DNA of 64,000 nt from JBBRYB01 sp038238115 (GCA_038238115.1 JBBRYB010000002.1:1-64000), one strand, 5' to 3'. Counted from the first letter of the stretch, positions 50,766 through 60,265 are shown. The notes: generated by a model not told the origin, from the letters alone. Numbers and translations: made by a program.

Positions 50766-51063
50766 CGTTGCGCGGTCCTGTCGTCCGTGCACGCCGAACC
50801 GATCGGCGAGATAGTTCGGCGCTGGTCGATCGATGGCCTATCGTGGACGGTGAAGGGGAGTAGCTCCCACCGCCGGGTCGGCGAGACCGTCGGGCGGTGG
50901 CGGTGTATCGACACGCTGGCCTCTGGGCCCGGTGCACCACCCGCGAGTCGGGCGAGCGAGACCTTCGGCCAGATCCGAGCGCGGCACCGCGCCGCTGTGT
51001 CCCTGGCTGGAGCGTCGGTGTGCGTTGCGCCACCCTCCGGCCGGAGGCCGACCGGAGGAACTC

Positions 51064-52173
51064 ATGAACGTCTCTGTCCCGCCGAGCAGCTCACCACGAG
51101 CGCATCCGCCCGACCCCAGCGGCGAGCAAGTCCGTCGGTGGCAGCAGTATCTCGCCGACGAGCGGGCCGAGGCAGATGTCTACCGTCATCTCGCGGGTCG
51201 CCGCTCGGGTGAGGAGCGCGAGATCCTGCTGTCCTTGGCCGAGGCTGAGGGCCGACACGCCGCGCATTGGACGGCGCTGCTCGGTGGCCGGGTGGGCAAG
51301 CCGCGCCGCACCGACCTGCGCACGCGGATGCTCACGTTGCTGGCGCGCCGCTTCGGATCCGTCTTCGTGCTTGCACTGGTGCAGCGCGCCGAGGGTCGTT
51401 CGCCATACGAGCGCGACAACGACGCCACCGACACGATGGCTGCCGACGAGCGCATCCATGAGGAAGTCGTACGCGGGCTGGCCACCCGGGGTCGCAACCG
51501 CCTCTCGGGGACATTCCGCGCCGCGGTGTTCGGAGCGAACGACGGGCTGGTCAGCAACCTGGCGCTCGTGTTGGGCATCAGCGCCAGCGGGGCGGCCAAC
51601 CAGACGGTGCTCATCACGGGTCTGGCCGGGCTGCTGGCCGGCGCATTGTCGATGGGCGCGGGCGAGTACGTGTCTGTGCGGTCCCAGCGCGAGCTGCTTG
51701 AAGCGTCCACGCCTGGTCAGCAGACCCACAGTGCGTTGCCGCATCTGGATGTCGACGCCAACGAGCTGACGCTGGTCTACAGGGCGCGCGGCATGAGCGT
51801 CGACGCCGCCGAGGCTCGGGCCGCGGAGGTGCTCGGCAACCACGGGCTCGCCCGTGTCGCGCCGTATGACAGCGAGATCGACCAGCACGAGGCTGTCGGG
51901 ACCGGACTGAGTGCTGCGGTGTCGAGCTTCTGCTTCTTCGCCTCGGGTGCCGTGGTCCCGGTGCTGCCCTACCTCGTCGGGCTCGCGGACCTGGCCGCGT
52001 TGATGGTCGCCGTCGTGCTCGTCGGCGTCGCCCTGCTCGGTACGGGTGCCGTGGTCGGTCTGCTCTCCGGCGCGCGGCCGCTGCGACGTGCGCTGCGGCA
52101 GCTGACGATCGGCTACGCGGCCGCCGCCACGACTTACCTGCTTGGGGTGCTCTTCGGCACGAGCGTCGGGTGA
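51064..52173 (+). CDS. Ferritin-like / VIT1-CCC1 membrane protein (MbfA-like)
   Basis: 369 residues. The N-terminal half is a rubrerythrin-type four-helix bundle with di-metal ligands in QYLADERAEADVYRHLAG, LSLAEAEGRHAAHWTALLG and MAADERIHEEVVRG. The C-terminal half is a VIT1/CCC1 transporter with FRAAVFGANDGLVSNLALVL, GLLAGALSMGAGEYVSVRSQ, FFASGAVVPVLPYLVG and four or five helices. MbfA of rhizobia has this order and exports iron. ATG 51,064 has GGAGGAACTC in front. The next gene starts within its stop codon (GTGA). Confidence 0.85.
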   Translation: MNVSVPPSSSPRAHPPDPSGEQVRRWQQYLADERAEADVYRHLAGRRSGEEREILLSLAEAEGRHAAHWTALLGGRVGKPRRTDLRTRMLTLLARRFGSVFVLALVQRAEGRSPYERDNDATDTMAADERIHEEVVRGLATRGRNRLSGTFRAAVFGANDGLVSNLALVLGISASGAANQTVLITGLAGLLAGALSMGAGEYVSVRSQRELLEASTPGQQTHSALPHLDVDANELTLVYRARGMSVDAAEARAAEVLGNHGLARVAPYDSEIDQHEAVGTGLSAAVSSFCFFASGAVVPVLPYLVGLADLAALMVAVVLVGVALLGTGAVVGLLSGARPLRRALRQLTIGYAAAATTYLLGVLFGTSVG

Positions 52174-52895
52174 CGCGGGTGCACTTTCAGCATTCGACCG
52201 AGATCTGGCGGGACTTCCCGGAGCTGGTGCCTGGCGTGCTTTTTGTCGAAGGGATCAGCAGGGACGCGTCCGTCGCCGTACAGGTCGCCGAGCTCGGCGA
52301 CATCGCCGTACGACGTCTCGCCACCGCCTCGGAAGGGCAGTTCCCCGAAGTGCAGGCGTGGCGCCGGGCTTTCTCACGGATGGGGCTCAAACCCACTCAG
52401 TATCGCTGCGCTTCAGAGTCGCTGTTGCGGCGCTACCGCAAAGAGGGCTCGCTGCCCCGCCTGCATCCGCTGGTTGACCTGTGCAACGCGGCCTCCCTCG
52501 CCTTCGCCATCCCGATCGCCGCCTTCGACCTCACCCACGTCACTGGTCACCTGCAGGTTCAGCACGCCGCGGGAGACGAGAGCTACCTGACGTTCTCCGG
52601 TGAGGTCGAGCAGCCTGACGCCGGCGAGGTGATCTTCACCGACGAAGCGAAGCAAGCGCACGCACGCAGATGGACCAACCGACAAAGCGGCGCGTCGGCG
52701 GTACGAGAGACCACCACCGCGGCGCTGATCGTCACCGAGGCCCTACACAACGCCGCGCCTAGCGACATCCGCGCTCTGCAAACCGTCCTCGCCGACGCGT
52801 TGGAGACGGCCTGGTCCGTCACCCCGATGACCGCGGTCCTGAGCCAGTCCACGCCGCGCTTCACCTTCGAGCCGCTTCGGCCGTTGCCCGCGTGA
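52170..52895 (+). CDS. B3/B4 (tRNA-binding-like) domain protein
   Basis: 241 residues starting GTG 52,170 in a GTGA overlap with the iron-exporter gene. The B3/B4 domain (found in the PheRS beta chain, where it edits mischarged tRNA) reads EVQAWRRAFSRMGLKPTQYR, SLLRRYRKEGSLPRLHPLVD, LCNAASLAFAIPIAAFDLTH and GEVIFTDEAKQAHARRWTNR QSG. Free-standing copies are thought to edit or to act on amino-acid derivatives, but that is uncertain. Coupling with an iron-export gene is unusual and has no evident logic. Confidence 0.82.
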   Translation: MTRVHFQHSTEIWRDFPELVPGVLFVEGISRDASVAVQVAELGDIAVRRLATASEGQFPEVQAWRRAFSRMGLKPTQYRCASESLLRRYRKEGSLPRLHPLVDLCNAASLAFAIPIAAFDLTHVTGHLQVQHAAGDESYLTFSGEVEQPDAGEVIFTDEAKQAHARRWTNRQSGASAVRETTTAALIVTEALHNAAPSDIRALQTVLADALETAWSVTPMTAVLSQSTPRFTFEPLRPLPA

Positions 52896-52942
52896 CCTCA
52901 ACCGGGCGCCAGCCTTTCGCGTGCGGCGAGGTCGGGCCAGCA

Positions 52943-53572
52943 TCAGCGCAGATGTCGCCGACGAAGCGCGGTGAACACGAGTAGTGCCAACACGACTGCG
53001 GGTATGCCGAGCGCCAGCGGCACGATCCCGCCCGCGTTGATCGTGGCCCGCTGCGGCACCGTCACCTGGAGTGGTCCGCTGACGGCCACGGTCTTCGCGG
53101 CTGGGTCGGTGACTGCGACATAGACGATGGCCGGTCCGGCCGTGACGGCCTGAACGGGCCAGCGAAGAGTGGCAGAGGAGTGGGCGGGCAGTACGTCGAG
53201 GAACTGGCTGCGGTGTGACGACCAGTCCTCCGGGTCGACATACACGCTGGGGTCGGAGCTCAGGACGTTCAGGTGGGCGATCAGCCCCGAGACCGGCTGG
53301 GCGCTTTCGTTGCGTACCGTCGCATCGAAGCTGAACGTGCCTCCCAGCGTCGCGTCGGCGACGGTGCGGTCCAACGCGACGGTGACGGCGGCTGGGGCGC
53401 TCGCGACGGGGAGCACGTCAGCCGGCGCTGACCCGGAGTATGAGGGCGGGGACTGGGCGGGGACGGCGTGATCCGTCCCAGCGTGAGTGGAACCGGCGGG
53501 TACCGGCGCAGACTGCCCCATCAGCCCCGCCGATGTGACCAGGAGCGTGGCGGCCACCAGGACACCTTTCAT
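52943..53572 (-). CDS. Secreted membrane-anchored beta-sandwich protein
   Basis: 209 residues from ATG 53,572. Signal peptide MKGVLVAATLLVTSAGLMGQ, a Pro/Ser-rich linker, then a beta sandwich resembling Big/NEW3-type domains: LGGTFSFDATVRNESAQPVS, VYVDPEDWSSHRSQFLDVLP AHSSATLRW. A C-terminal helix IVPLALGIPAVVLALLVFTA and the basic RRRHLR end anchor it in the membrane. ATGA overlaps the ABC-2 permease upstream, and it is the last gene of a three-gene exporter operon. It is probably the extracytoplasmic partner of that exporter. Confidence 0.75.
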   Translation of the reverse strand: MKGVLVAATLLVTSAGLMGQSAPVPAGSTHAGTDHAVPAQSPPSYSGSAPADVLPVASAPAAVTVALDRTVADATLGGTFSFDATVRNESAQPVSGLIAHLNVLSSDPSVYVDPEDWSSHRSQFLDVLPAHSSATLRWPVQAVTAGPAIVYVAVTDPAAKTVAVSGPLQVTVPQRATINAGGIVPLALGIPAVVLALLVFTALRRRHLR

Positions 53573-54375
53573 GAGCGCTCCCGGGTGAGCAGGGTGAGCC
53601 GGCTGGCGGTGGCCAGCGCCGCCACCGGAAACACGGCAGCCGCCACCAGAGTGGGAATGAGCACGCCGATGTCCTGTCCGGCCGAGTGACCGCCGACGAG
53701 CAGCTTGTTGAGGTAGTCCAGACCGCCGGTGAAGGGGTCGAGACGAAGCAACACGTCGCCTGCCGTCCCTGCCACACCGATGCTCGCGAGCTGCGTCGGT
53801 GCGTAGAGCGCGAGCAGGACGAAGAGGCTCACCGACAGACTGACCCGGTTGGTACTGGAAACCGTGCTGATCAACAGCCCGAGACCGGACAAGAACAGTG
53901 CGAGCAGCCCGCTGACGATGAAGCCGCTCACCACCGCCTCCGCGACCACGCCGACGCCGCGGCCGATGAACCACAGGTACGGCACGGACAGCGCGATCGA
54001 GACCACCCACAGCGACAGCGCCGCCGTGCCTTTGCCGACGACCAGCGACTGGCGTGACGCGGGCGTCAACAGGAGGGTCTCGAGCGTGCCACGCTCCCGC
54101 TCGCCGCTGACGGCGTCGGCAGACCCGAGCAGGACCAGCAGCCCGCTCACGGCGACCGCCACCTGGAGCGTCAAGGTGACGGACTCTCGACGCTCCAGGA
54201 AGTTCAGCGCCTGGTTGGTGGCCACGAGGTATGACGTCACGCTGAGTAGCACCGAGTAGGCGAACATCAGCAAGAGTCCTCGCCCGGCCAGCCACAGGTC
54301 ACGCAGCTCCTGCTCGGCGATGACCAGCCAGGCGGTGCTGGACCGGGATTCGGTGCTGGTGCGGGGCTCAGCCAT
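53569..54375 (-). CDS. ABC-2 type permease
   Basis: 268 residues with six hydrophobic spans typical of ABC-2 exporters: LLLMFAYSVLLSVTSYLVAT, VTLTLQVAVAVSGLLVLLGS and ADAVSGERERGTLETLLLTP (the conserved ERERGTLE loop that couples to the ATPase). ATG 54,375 overlaps the ATPase gene by 8 bp; its end overlaps the secreted protein by 4 bp. It would export or fix in place an unknown substrate, possibly a polymer or peptide. Confidence 0.85.
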   Translation of the reverse strand: MAEPRTSTESRSSTAWLVIAEQELRDLWLAGRGLLLMFAYSVLLSVTSYLVATNQALNFLERRESVTLTLQVAVAVSGLLVLLGSADAVSGERERGTLETLLLTPASRQSLVVGKGTAALSLWVVSIALSVPYLWFIGRGVGVVAEAVVSGFIVSGLLALFLSGLGLLISTVSSTNRVSLSVSLFVLLALYAPTQLASIGVAGTAGDVLLRLDPFTGGLDYLNKLLVGGHSAGQDIGVLIPTLVAAAVFPVAALATASRLTLLTRERS

Positions 54376-55354
54376 CGGTCCCACCCCCGGTGACCGCAAG
54401 GAAGGCGTCGCTGAGGCGTCCACCCTCGATGCTGAACCCCAGCACCGGTATGTCTGCGCGGAGGAGACAGGTCAGTGCCACCGTCGCCGCCCGGTCGACA
54501 GGCGTGCCGCCGGAGACGGTCAGCTGGATCTGGCCATGGCGGTCGTCGCCCGCGGCTGCGACGTCGAGCTGCTCGGCCTTCAGTAGCTCAAGCGCTCGGT
54601 CCCGCAGGCGCGGAGCGACCTCGACGACGCCTCGTCGCGCAGAGGCCGCGCGTCGTACGACCTCGGCGACGGTGCCGTCTGCCACGACCTGGCCGTGATT
54701 GAGGATCAGCACCCGGTCGCAGACCTGTTCCACCTCGGCCAGGAGGTGGGTGCTGAGCAACACCGTGACGCCCTGCTCGCGAGCTATCCGAGCGACGAGT
54801 TCCAGGATCTGGAGCTGGCCGCTCGGGTCGAGCCCGAGTGTCGGCTCGTCGAGGAAGACGACAGCGGGATCGTTGACCAAGGCCCGCGCGATGCCGAGAC
54901 GTTGGCGCATACCACGGCTGTACGTCGCGATGCGCGAGCGACCCTGCTCAGCCAGCCCGACGCGGTCGAGCAGTCTGCGGGCGACGGACCGCGCATCGGG
55001 GCGCGACCGGCCGAAGAGTCGCCCATGAAAGGTCAGCCACTCCTCACCCGTCTGCCCGTTCGGATAGCCGGCGCTTTCGGGAAGGACCCCGAGGTGTCGC
55101 CGCACCCCATCCGGGTGGGTATGGGGTATGCCGGCGACCGTGAACGACCCGGCGTCCGGCGTCAGGACCGTCGACAGCATGCGGATCACTGTCGTCTTGC
55201 CGGCGCCGTTCGGTCCGAGGAAGCCAAGTACGGTGCCTGCCGCCACGTCGATGTCGAGCGCCTCGACAGCCACGACGTCTCCGTAGGACTTGCGCAGTCC
55301 GCGGGTCTGCAGGGTGCCAACCGGCGGCATGCTATCCGCCACCCGATGCGTCAT
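54368..55354 (-). CDS. ABC-2 exporter ATPase
   Basis: 328 residues. Walker A GPNGAGKTT, the Q-loop in LGVLPESAGYPNGQTGEEWL, signature YSRGMRQRLGIARAL (SRGMRQ variant usual for DrrA/CcmA-like ATPases), Walker B AVVFLDEPTLGLD and the H-loop in LLSTHLLAEVEQVCDRV. The C-terminal 70 residues form a domain typical of exporter ATPases. First gene of the operon (no gene overlaps upstream within 160 bp), followed by the permease. The substrate is unknown. Confidence 0.88.
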   Translation of the reverse strand: MTHRVADSMPPVGTLQTRGLRKSYGDVVAVEALDIDVAAGTVLGFLGPNGAGKTTVIRMLSTVLTPDAGSFTVAGIPHTHPDGVRRHLGVLPESAGYPNGQTGEEWLTFHGRLFGRSRPDARSVARRLLDRVGLAEQGRSRIATYSRGMRQRLGIARALVNDPAVVFLDEPTLGLDPSGQLQILELVARIAREQGVTVLLSTHLLAEVEQVCDRVLILNHGQVVADGTVAEVVRRAASARRGVVEVAPRLRDRALELLKAEQLDVAAAGDDRHGQIQLTVSGGTPVDRAATVALTCLLRADIPVLGFSIEGGRLSDAFLAVTGGGTDG

Positions 55355-55517
55355 ATCCGGTCATGCCCAGTCGCTCCTTCTCCGCCGGCGGCGGCAGGCG
55401 TCCATGATGCGATGGCGACGCTGAAGGCCCGCTGAGCGGGGCCAGACGGGGACGTACCGGCACGGGACCGGGTACGACGATGGCCAGTTCGCGCCGGTGG
55501 CTGGTCTCGCCTCGTGC

Positions 55518-55814
55518 TCAGCCGTGCTCGCCGACAGCGACGAGGTCGAGGACGAGGCGAAGCCGGCGGGCAACCATACCCGTCACCTGGTTGTCGTCGA
55601 TGGTCGCCCGTGCCGTGGCCTGCTCAATCGGTTCGGTGCGGGCGATGCTGCCGGCGCGCAGCGCGAACGTCCCGGTGACCTGGCCCAGCCCGAACGTCCC
55701 GGTGACCTGGCCCAGCCCGAACATGTGCCGGGTGTTGGAGGTGACTCGCGACCGTGTCACGTCTGCGGCGTAAGTGCCAGGCGTGGGGGAGGCGGTGTCG
55801 GGAGTTGTGGTCAT
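55518..55814 (-). pseudogene. Truncated YceI-like protein with internal duplication
   Basis: 98 residues from ATG 55,814: a YceI start PGTYAADVTRSRVTSNTRHM followed by FGLGQVTGTF in two direct copies, then ALRAGSIARTEPIEQATARA TIDD and a C-terminal end VARRLRLVLDLVAVGEHG. YceI proteins are about 170-190 residues, forming a lipid-binding barrel. Here the duplicated strand (27 bp repeated) and the missing middle leave about half. It may still fold or may be dead; no signal peptide is visible. It follows the response regulator on the same strand. Confidence 0.6.
55664..55717. repeat. 27-bp exact tandem duplication in YceI-like gene
   Basis: CGAACGTCCCGGTGACCTGG plus CCCAGCC occurs at 55,664-55,690 and again at 55,691-55,717, head to tail and without a difference, followed by a partial third start CGAAC. 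It keeps the frame and doubles GLGQVTGTF in the protein. It looks recent, because no base has diverged. Confidence 0.9.
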
Positions 55815-55962
55815 TGGGGTCCTTGTCTGGATGAGTGGCCCACTCTGGTTCAAGATGCGCCGGACCCCGGAGCTTGTCAACGTCGCCGCCCGGTTGACGA
55901 CGCCCCGGGAACGGTGGCAGCCGGGCCAGGCGTCGAGCGGTCCGCTGGCCCGTGCAAGCACG

Positions 55963-56673
55963 TCAGTCCGTGACAGTCTCGTCGAGTCGGTAGCCATGGC
56001 CACGTAGCGTCGTGATCGCGGGCACGGAGGTGGCGCCCACCGAGATCGCCGCGTCGTTGAGCCGACGACGCAACGCCGCCATGTGCACGTCAAGGGTCTT
56101 GGTCGAGCCGAACCAGTTCTCGTCCCACACGTCCGACATCAACGACTCGCGGGTGACCGCGCGACCCGCCTCGGAAGCGAGCCGGGCGAGCAGGTCGAAC
56201 TCCTTCGGCCGCAGCGCCACCTCGACGTCGACGACGCGGCACCGCCGCGAGGACACATCGAGCCAGAGGTCGCCGACCTCGATCGGGGGCGGCGACTCGC
56301 CTTCGGTGACCGTGGCCCGGCGCAGATGGGCGCGGATCCGAGCCAGCAGCTCCGTCAGCCGGAACGGCTTCACCAGATAGTCGTCAGCGCCGGACTCGAG
56401 TCCGACGATCACATCCATCTCATCGCGCCGCGCGGTGAGGATGACGATGACACACTGCGGCTGGCGGTGCCGGAGCTTCCGGCACAGGTCGACGCCGTCG
56501 ACGTCTGGCAGGCCTAGGTCAAGGAGGACGAGCTCGAACGTCTGGGTGGCCGCTTCGGTGAGGGCACTGGCTCCCGTCCGCTGCCAGCAGACGTCGTGTC
56601 CGTTCGCGGCGAGGGCCGAGGCCAACATGGAACCCATCGTCGGGTCATCCTCGACGAGCATCAGCGCGGCCAT
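55963..56673 (-). CDS. OmpR/PhoB-type response regulator
   Basis: 236 residues. Receiver: MAALMLVEDDPTMGSMLASA with the acidic pair, VLLDLGLPDVDGVDLCRKLR with the phospho-Asp, ILTARRDEMDVIVGLESGAD DYLVKPF with the Lys. Winged helix: LRPKEFDLLARLASEAGRAV, TRESLMSDVWDENWFGSTKT LDVHMAALRRRL and GHGYRL. It is downstream of the FtsX exporter genes on the same strand, 113 bp away, and has no kinase beside it. The kinase at 61,986 on the other flank of the exporter is its likely partner. Confidence 0.9.
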   Translation of the reverse strand: MAALMLVEDDPTMGSMLASALAANGHDVCWQRTGASALTEAATQTFELVLLDLGLPDVDGVDLCRKLRHRQPQCVIVILTARRDEMDVIVGLESGADDYLVKPFRLTELLARIRAHLRRATVTEGESPPPIEVGDLWLDVSSRRCRVVDVEVALRPKEFDLLARLASEAGRAVTRESLMSDVWDENWFGSTKTLDVHMAALRRRLNDAAISVGATSVPAITTLRGHGYRLDETVTD

Positions 56674-56786
56674 GACGGCAGCCTACGAACCGGTGTCGAG
56701 CCGAGTCACCGGGCCGAGGTGTCTGGCCCCATGCCTCGACCGGCGGCGCGGCAGACCATCCGGTCGACGCCGGATGCTCGCCGTGG

Positions 56787-59447
56787 TCACAGCTCGCGCA
56801 GGTGGGCTTGGGCGTGCCGCTGCGCGCCGCGGGTGGTCAGCAACGCTGCGGCCACGATGGCGCCCGCAGCGCTTGCCGCGACGACGGCCAGGTATATCCA
56901 CGGGTAGGCCAGCTGTGATGGCGGCGGGTCGAAGACGCCTGTGAGCACTTTGACGAGCATCTGCGTCAGGCCCCATCCCGCCGCAAGCCCCAGCACCAGT
57001 CCGATGACCGCGACGAACGTCGACTCGCCCAGGCTGAAGCTGCGCAGCTGCCGAGAGGTGGCCCGCAGGGCGACTGCGATGGACAGCGTCCGGCGTCGCT
57101 CAGTGAGGCCGAGAGCCGTCATGAGCCCTCCGGCGGCCGCCGCGATGACGAGCGCGAAGCCCAGCTCCAGCCTGGTGAGCCCGGACAGGTCGACGGATGT
57201 GAGGCTCGACCCGACCAGGCCGCGCGAGTCGTTGATCGTGGTGACCTGGGCCGACGTACCGACGACTCTGGTGATGGCTGCCGCAAGGGACGGGGCGTTC
57301 TGCCCGCCCGTGTCCACCAGGAAGGAGCCGACAGCATTACTGCCCGTCTGCGCGGCGATGTAGGACGAGTTGGCGACGAGGAAGCTGTCCTTGGGGGCCG
57401 TCGGGAACTCGTTCACGATGCCGACGTAGTGGAAGGTGACGTTGGTGTAGCGCTGTGTCTGCGCGTCCTGGAGGCGGAGGTTGAGCTGGTCTCCCAGGTG
57501 CAGCTGGAAGTCGTTCACGGTCTCGGCACTGACCAAGATCGCATCGGGCCTGGCCTGGAGCCGAGCCAGCATGCTGCTTGCCGATGCGCCCTGGAAGTAG
57601 GCGTCCTGGAGCGACGTGGCCTGGGTGATCGTGCCGGGGTTGATGCCGTAGAGGTCCTGGAGGTCCGCACCGACATAGGCGAACCGGTGCTGCAGCGGCT
57701 GCACCGCCTGTACGCCGGAGACGTTGGCCAAGGTGGCGGCCTGGCTGGGCGGCACGGACGCACCGGGTGACTCGGTGACGGTGACGTCGGCGCCGTTGGT
57801 CAGCTGCGCGTCGACCTCCGCCTGCTGGCGGTAGGTCGCGTTGAACGTCGCGGTCGAGATGGCGAAGCACAGCGCCAGCCCGACGAGGACGGCTGAACGG
57901 GTGATGACGCGACGTTGGCGGCTCATCGAGGAGGCGACGACGGGCGCGAGGTTGCCGACGGCGGGAACCAGCGCGCGGGCGACGGCGGGTCGCCCTCGGT
58001 CGAGGACGAGGTCGGACACCCGCCAGCCGATGAGCGCGACGGCGAGCCACAGCAGGGCCGGGCCGGCGAACGCCCAGTAGTCGACGGAGATCGCGGGCAC
58101 ACCTTCCGGGGCGAGCACCAGCGAGTAGGTGGTGCGGCTCGTCGACCAGAAGATCGCCAGCGAGCAGATGAGCAGCACGACGTCGATGCCGTAGCGCATC
58201 CAGCGCGGCCTTGCCGAGCGCCCCACCGTGGCCATGCCCTGCGTCACGCTTGCTGCGCGAAGGTCTCTCCTGGCCGGCAGCACTATCACTGCCAGCGCGA
58301 CTGCGACCCCGATGACGAAGCAGGTCACGCCCCAGACGAGGGTGCTCCCGGTCGAGGCGCCGAAGCTTGCGGAGCCGAAGTTGGCCCAGCCGATGACCGC
58401 GGCCGCGACGAGACCGAGCGTGCTGCCGATGACCGCGACGACCGCCGCCTCGGCTTGCACCAGCCGCAGCAGCTGCTTCTGTGCTACCCCGCGGGAGCGC
58501 AGCAGCGCCTGCTCGCGGCGGCGCCGGACCGCGCCTGCGTCGGCGACAGCGGCCGACAAGGCGGCCGCGAGCAGCGCGCCGGGTACTCCCAGGAACAAGA
58601 AGAGGATCTGGGAGTAGAGGGCGTCCGCGCGTGCCGAGTCCAGCGCAGCGGCAACGTTGTTCCCGACCACCCCTGCGCCCGACGTCGCGACTTCCAGGTT
58701 GTTCGCCGCCGCCGTGGCCGAGGTGAAGGCCGCGGCCGGGTCGCTGGGCAGTGTGTGGTTGAGCAGGACGTGGATCTGGGTGCGAACCAGATCCGGACGC
58801 GACTTCGCGAGCGAGGCGAAGGCCTGGTGGAAGCTCGTGGCGGGCAGGAGGACGACGTTGTCGGGTGGGGCCGTGGGCTGGCTCTGTGGCGGCGCACCCA
58901 CGTTCTGGAAGAGCGAGTCGATCTGGGGGATCTCGACGACCCCTGCGACGGTGACTCGGTACGGCGTCATACCCGCGCGGCCGATGCTGATCTTGTCGCC
59001 CGGCGCGACGTGGAGGTTCGCCGCCGTCTGCTGCGCGACGAGCACTCCTGACGACGAGCCTGCGAGCACCCGGACAGCCGTCGGGAACGTCGACGTGTAG
59101 TTGGCCGGCAGGCCGAGCACGTCGCCTGGACCCGTGGTCTGCGTGGTCCCGGCGGTGGTGGCGCCAAGACCCGTCGTGCTCGCGAAGCCGACGGGCAGCG
59201 CAGTCGTCGTACCAGGTGCCGCCCGGACCGCGTTCAGCACCTTCGACGCGCTGCCGTGCGGTTGCACCTCGACCTGCCAGTCGACGGCCACACTCTGGAC
59301 CGCGCGCTGCGTCATGGTTGCCCGCGACGCCGCGAAGAACGCACCAAGGCTCGCGAGGAGTGCGACAGCGATCGCGACGCCGACGGCGGTTGCCAGCAAT
59401 CGGCCACCGCGCCGGACGAGGAGACCGCGGAGCCAGATGAGCGTCAT
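56787..59447 (-). CDS. FtsX/MacB-like ABC permease
   Basis: 886 residues, two FtsX domains. Each half has a helix, a large extracytoplasmic domain and three C-terminal helices. First: LLATAVGVAIAVALLASLGA, later VRRRREQALLRSRGVAQKQL and LVQAEAAVVAVIGSTLGLVA. Second: RSAVLVGLALCFAISTATFN, later ALGLTERRRTLSIAVALRAT and ESTFVAVIGLVLGLAAGWGL. This is the build of lipoprotein or antimicrobial-peptide transport and sensing permeases. ATGA overlap with ATPase B. It works with the two ATPases upstream. Confidence 0.88.
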   Translation of the reverse strand: MTLIWLRGLLVRRGGRLLATAVGVAIAVALLASLGAFFAASRATMTQRAVQSVAVDWQVEVQPHGSASKVLNAVRAAPGTTTALPVGFASTTGLGATTAGTTQTTGPGDVLGLPANYTSTFPTAVRVLAGSSSGVLVAQQTAANLHVAPGDKISIGRAGMTPYRVTVAGVVEIPQIDSLFQNVGAPPQSQPTAPPDNVVLLPATSFHQAFASLAKSRPDLVRTQIHVLLNHTLPSDPAAAFTSATAAANNLEVATSGAGVVGNNVAAALDSARADALYSQILFLFLGVPGALLAAALSAAVADAGAVRRRREQALLRSRGVAQKQLLRLVQAEAAVVAVIGSTLGLVAAAVIGWANFGSASFGASTGSTLVWGVTCFVIGVAVALAVIVLPARRDLRAASVTQGMATVGRSARPRWMRYGIDVVLLICSLAIFWSTSRTTYSLVLAPEGVPAISVDYWAFAGPALLWLAVALIGWRVSDLVLDRGRPAVARALVPAVGNLAPVVASSMSRQRRVITRSAVLVGLALCFAISTATFNATYRQQAEVDAQLTNGADVTVTESPGASVPPSQAATLANVSGVQAVQPLQHRFAYVGADLQDLYGINPGTITQATSLQDAYFQGASASSMLARLQARPDAILVSAETVNDFQLHLGDQLNLRLQDAQTQRYTNVTFHYVGIVNEFPTAPKDSFLVANSSYIAAQTGSNAVGSFLVDTGGQNAPSLAAAITRVVGTSAQVTTINDSRGLVGSSLTSVDLSGLTRLELGFALVIAAAAGGLMTALGLTERRRTLSIAVALRATSRQLRSFSLGESTFVAVIGLVLGLAAGWGLTQMLVKVLTGVFDPPPSQLAYPWIYLAVVAASAAGAIVAAALLTTRGAQRHAQAHLREL

Positions 59448-60265
59448 GAGAGATCCTGGTCCTGGGTGTTGGAGGGCACGGCTGCCGCGGTGCGGGTGTC
59501 GAGTACGCCGTCGCGCATGCGCCAGCGGATTGCCAGGCGCTCGGCCACGACCGGGTCATGGGTGGAGACGACGAGGCCGGCGTCGAGGTGGTCGGCTGCC
59601 TGGATGAGGACGTCGATGACGTGCGCCGCCGCGGCGTGGTCGAGCTGCCCGGTCGGCTCGTCGGCGAGGATGAGTCGGGGCGCGCTCGCCAGGACCCGCG
59701 CGACGCAAGCCCGCTGGGCTTGACCACCGGAAAGCTCCTCCGGCAGGCGCGCGCCGAGCTCGCCGATGCCCAAGACCGCCAGCGCAGCCGCCGCCGACTG
59801 CTGGGCCAAGTTGTCAGCCATGCCGCCGAGCAGCAGCGGGAAGGCGACGTTTTCGAGCACCGTGAGCGGTGGCATCAAGCTGGCGCCCTGGAACACCACG
59901 GCGACAGTGCCGAACAGCCCGTCGGCGCTCTCTGCCAACGCGGGCCACGTCAGCGCACCGGAAGACGGTGAGTCCAGGCCGGCGATGAGGTGGAGCAGGG
60001 TGGACTTGCCCGAACCGGACGGGCCCATCATCGCGATCCGGTCACCGGGCCGGATCTGGCAGGTTGCCGAGTGTACGGCGACCACTGCCTGCTCGCCGGT
60101 GCCGAAGGTCCGTGACACCCCGTCGCACTGAGCCAGCAGCTCGTTGTCCCGCGTCGGCTGCCGTGTCGCTGGCCGTTGGTCGAAACCGGTGTCGGCCGCG
60201 AGGCCGTCGGCTGCGGCGCCGCCCTCCGCTGAGTGTTCGTCGAGGTTGTCGCGCCGGCGTGCCAT
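59444..60265 (-). CDS. FtsX-type exporter ATPase (second)
   Basis: 273 residues from ATG 60,265. Walker A GPSGSGKST, signature ELSGGQAQRACVARVLA, Walker B RLILADEPTGQLD, switch His in VVSTHDPVVAERLA. About 45 extra residues at the N-terminus (MARRRDNLDEHSAEGGAAAD) are polar. MacB/LolD-type. Its start overlaps the first ATPase's stop by a single base (TGATG), and its end overlaps the FtsX permease. Two unlike ATPases for one permease may make an asymmetric pair. Confidence 0.87.
   Translation of the reverse strand: MARRRDNLDEHSAEGGAAADGLAADTGFDQRPATRQPTRDNELLAQCDGVSRTFGTGEQAVVAVHSATCQIRPGDRIAMMGPSGSGKSTLLHLIAGLDSPSSGALTWPALAESADGLFGTVAVVFQGASLMPPLTVLENVAFPLLLGGMADNLAQQSAAAALAVLGIGELGARLPEELSGGQAQRACVARVLASAPRLILADEPTGQLDHAAAAHVIDVLIQAADHLDAGLVVSTHDPVVAERLAIRWRMRDGVLDTRTAAAVPSNTQDQDLS

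Noticed and set aside
57337..59727. 796-codon frame overlapping the FtsX permease in another frame
   Set aside because: Low-complexity Arg/Ala/Pro product without motifs; the other frame encodes a clear FtsX protein.
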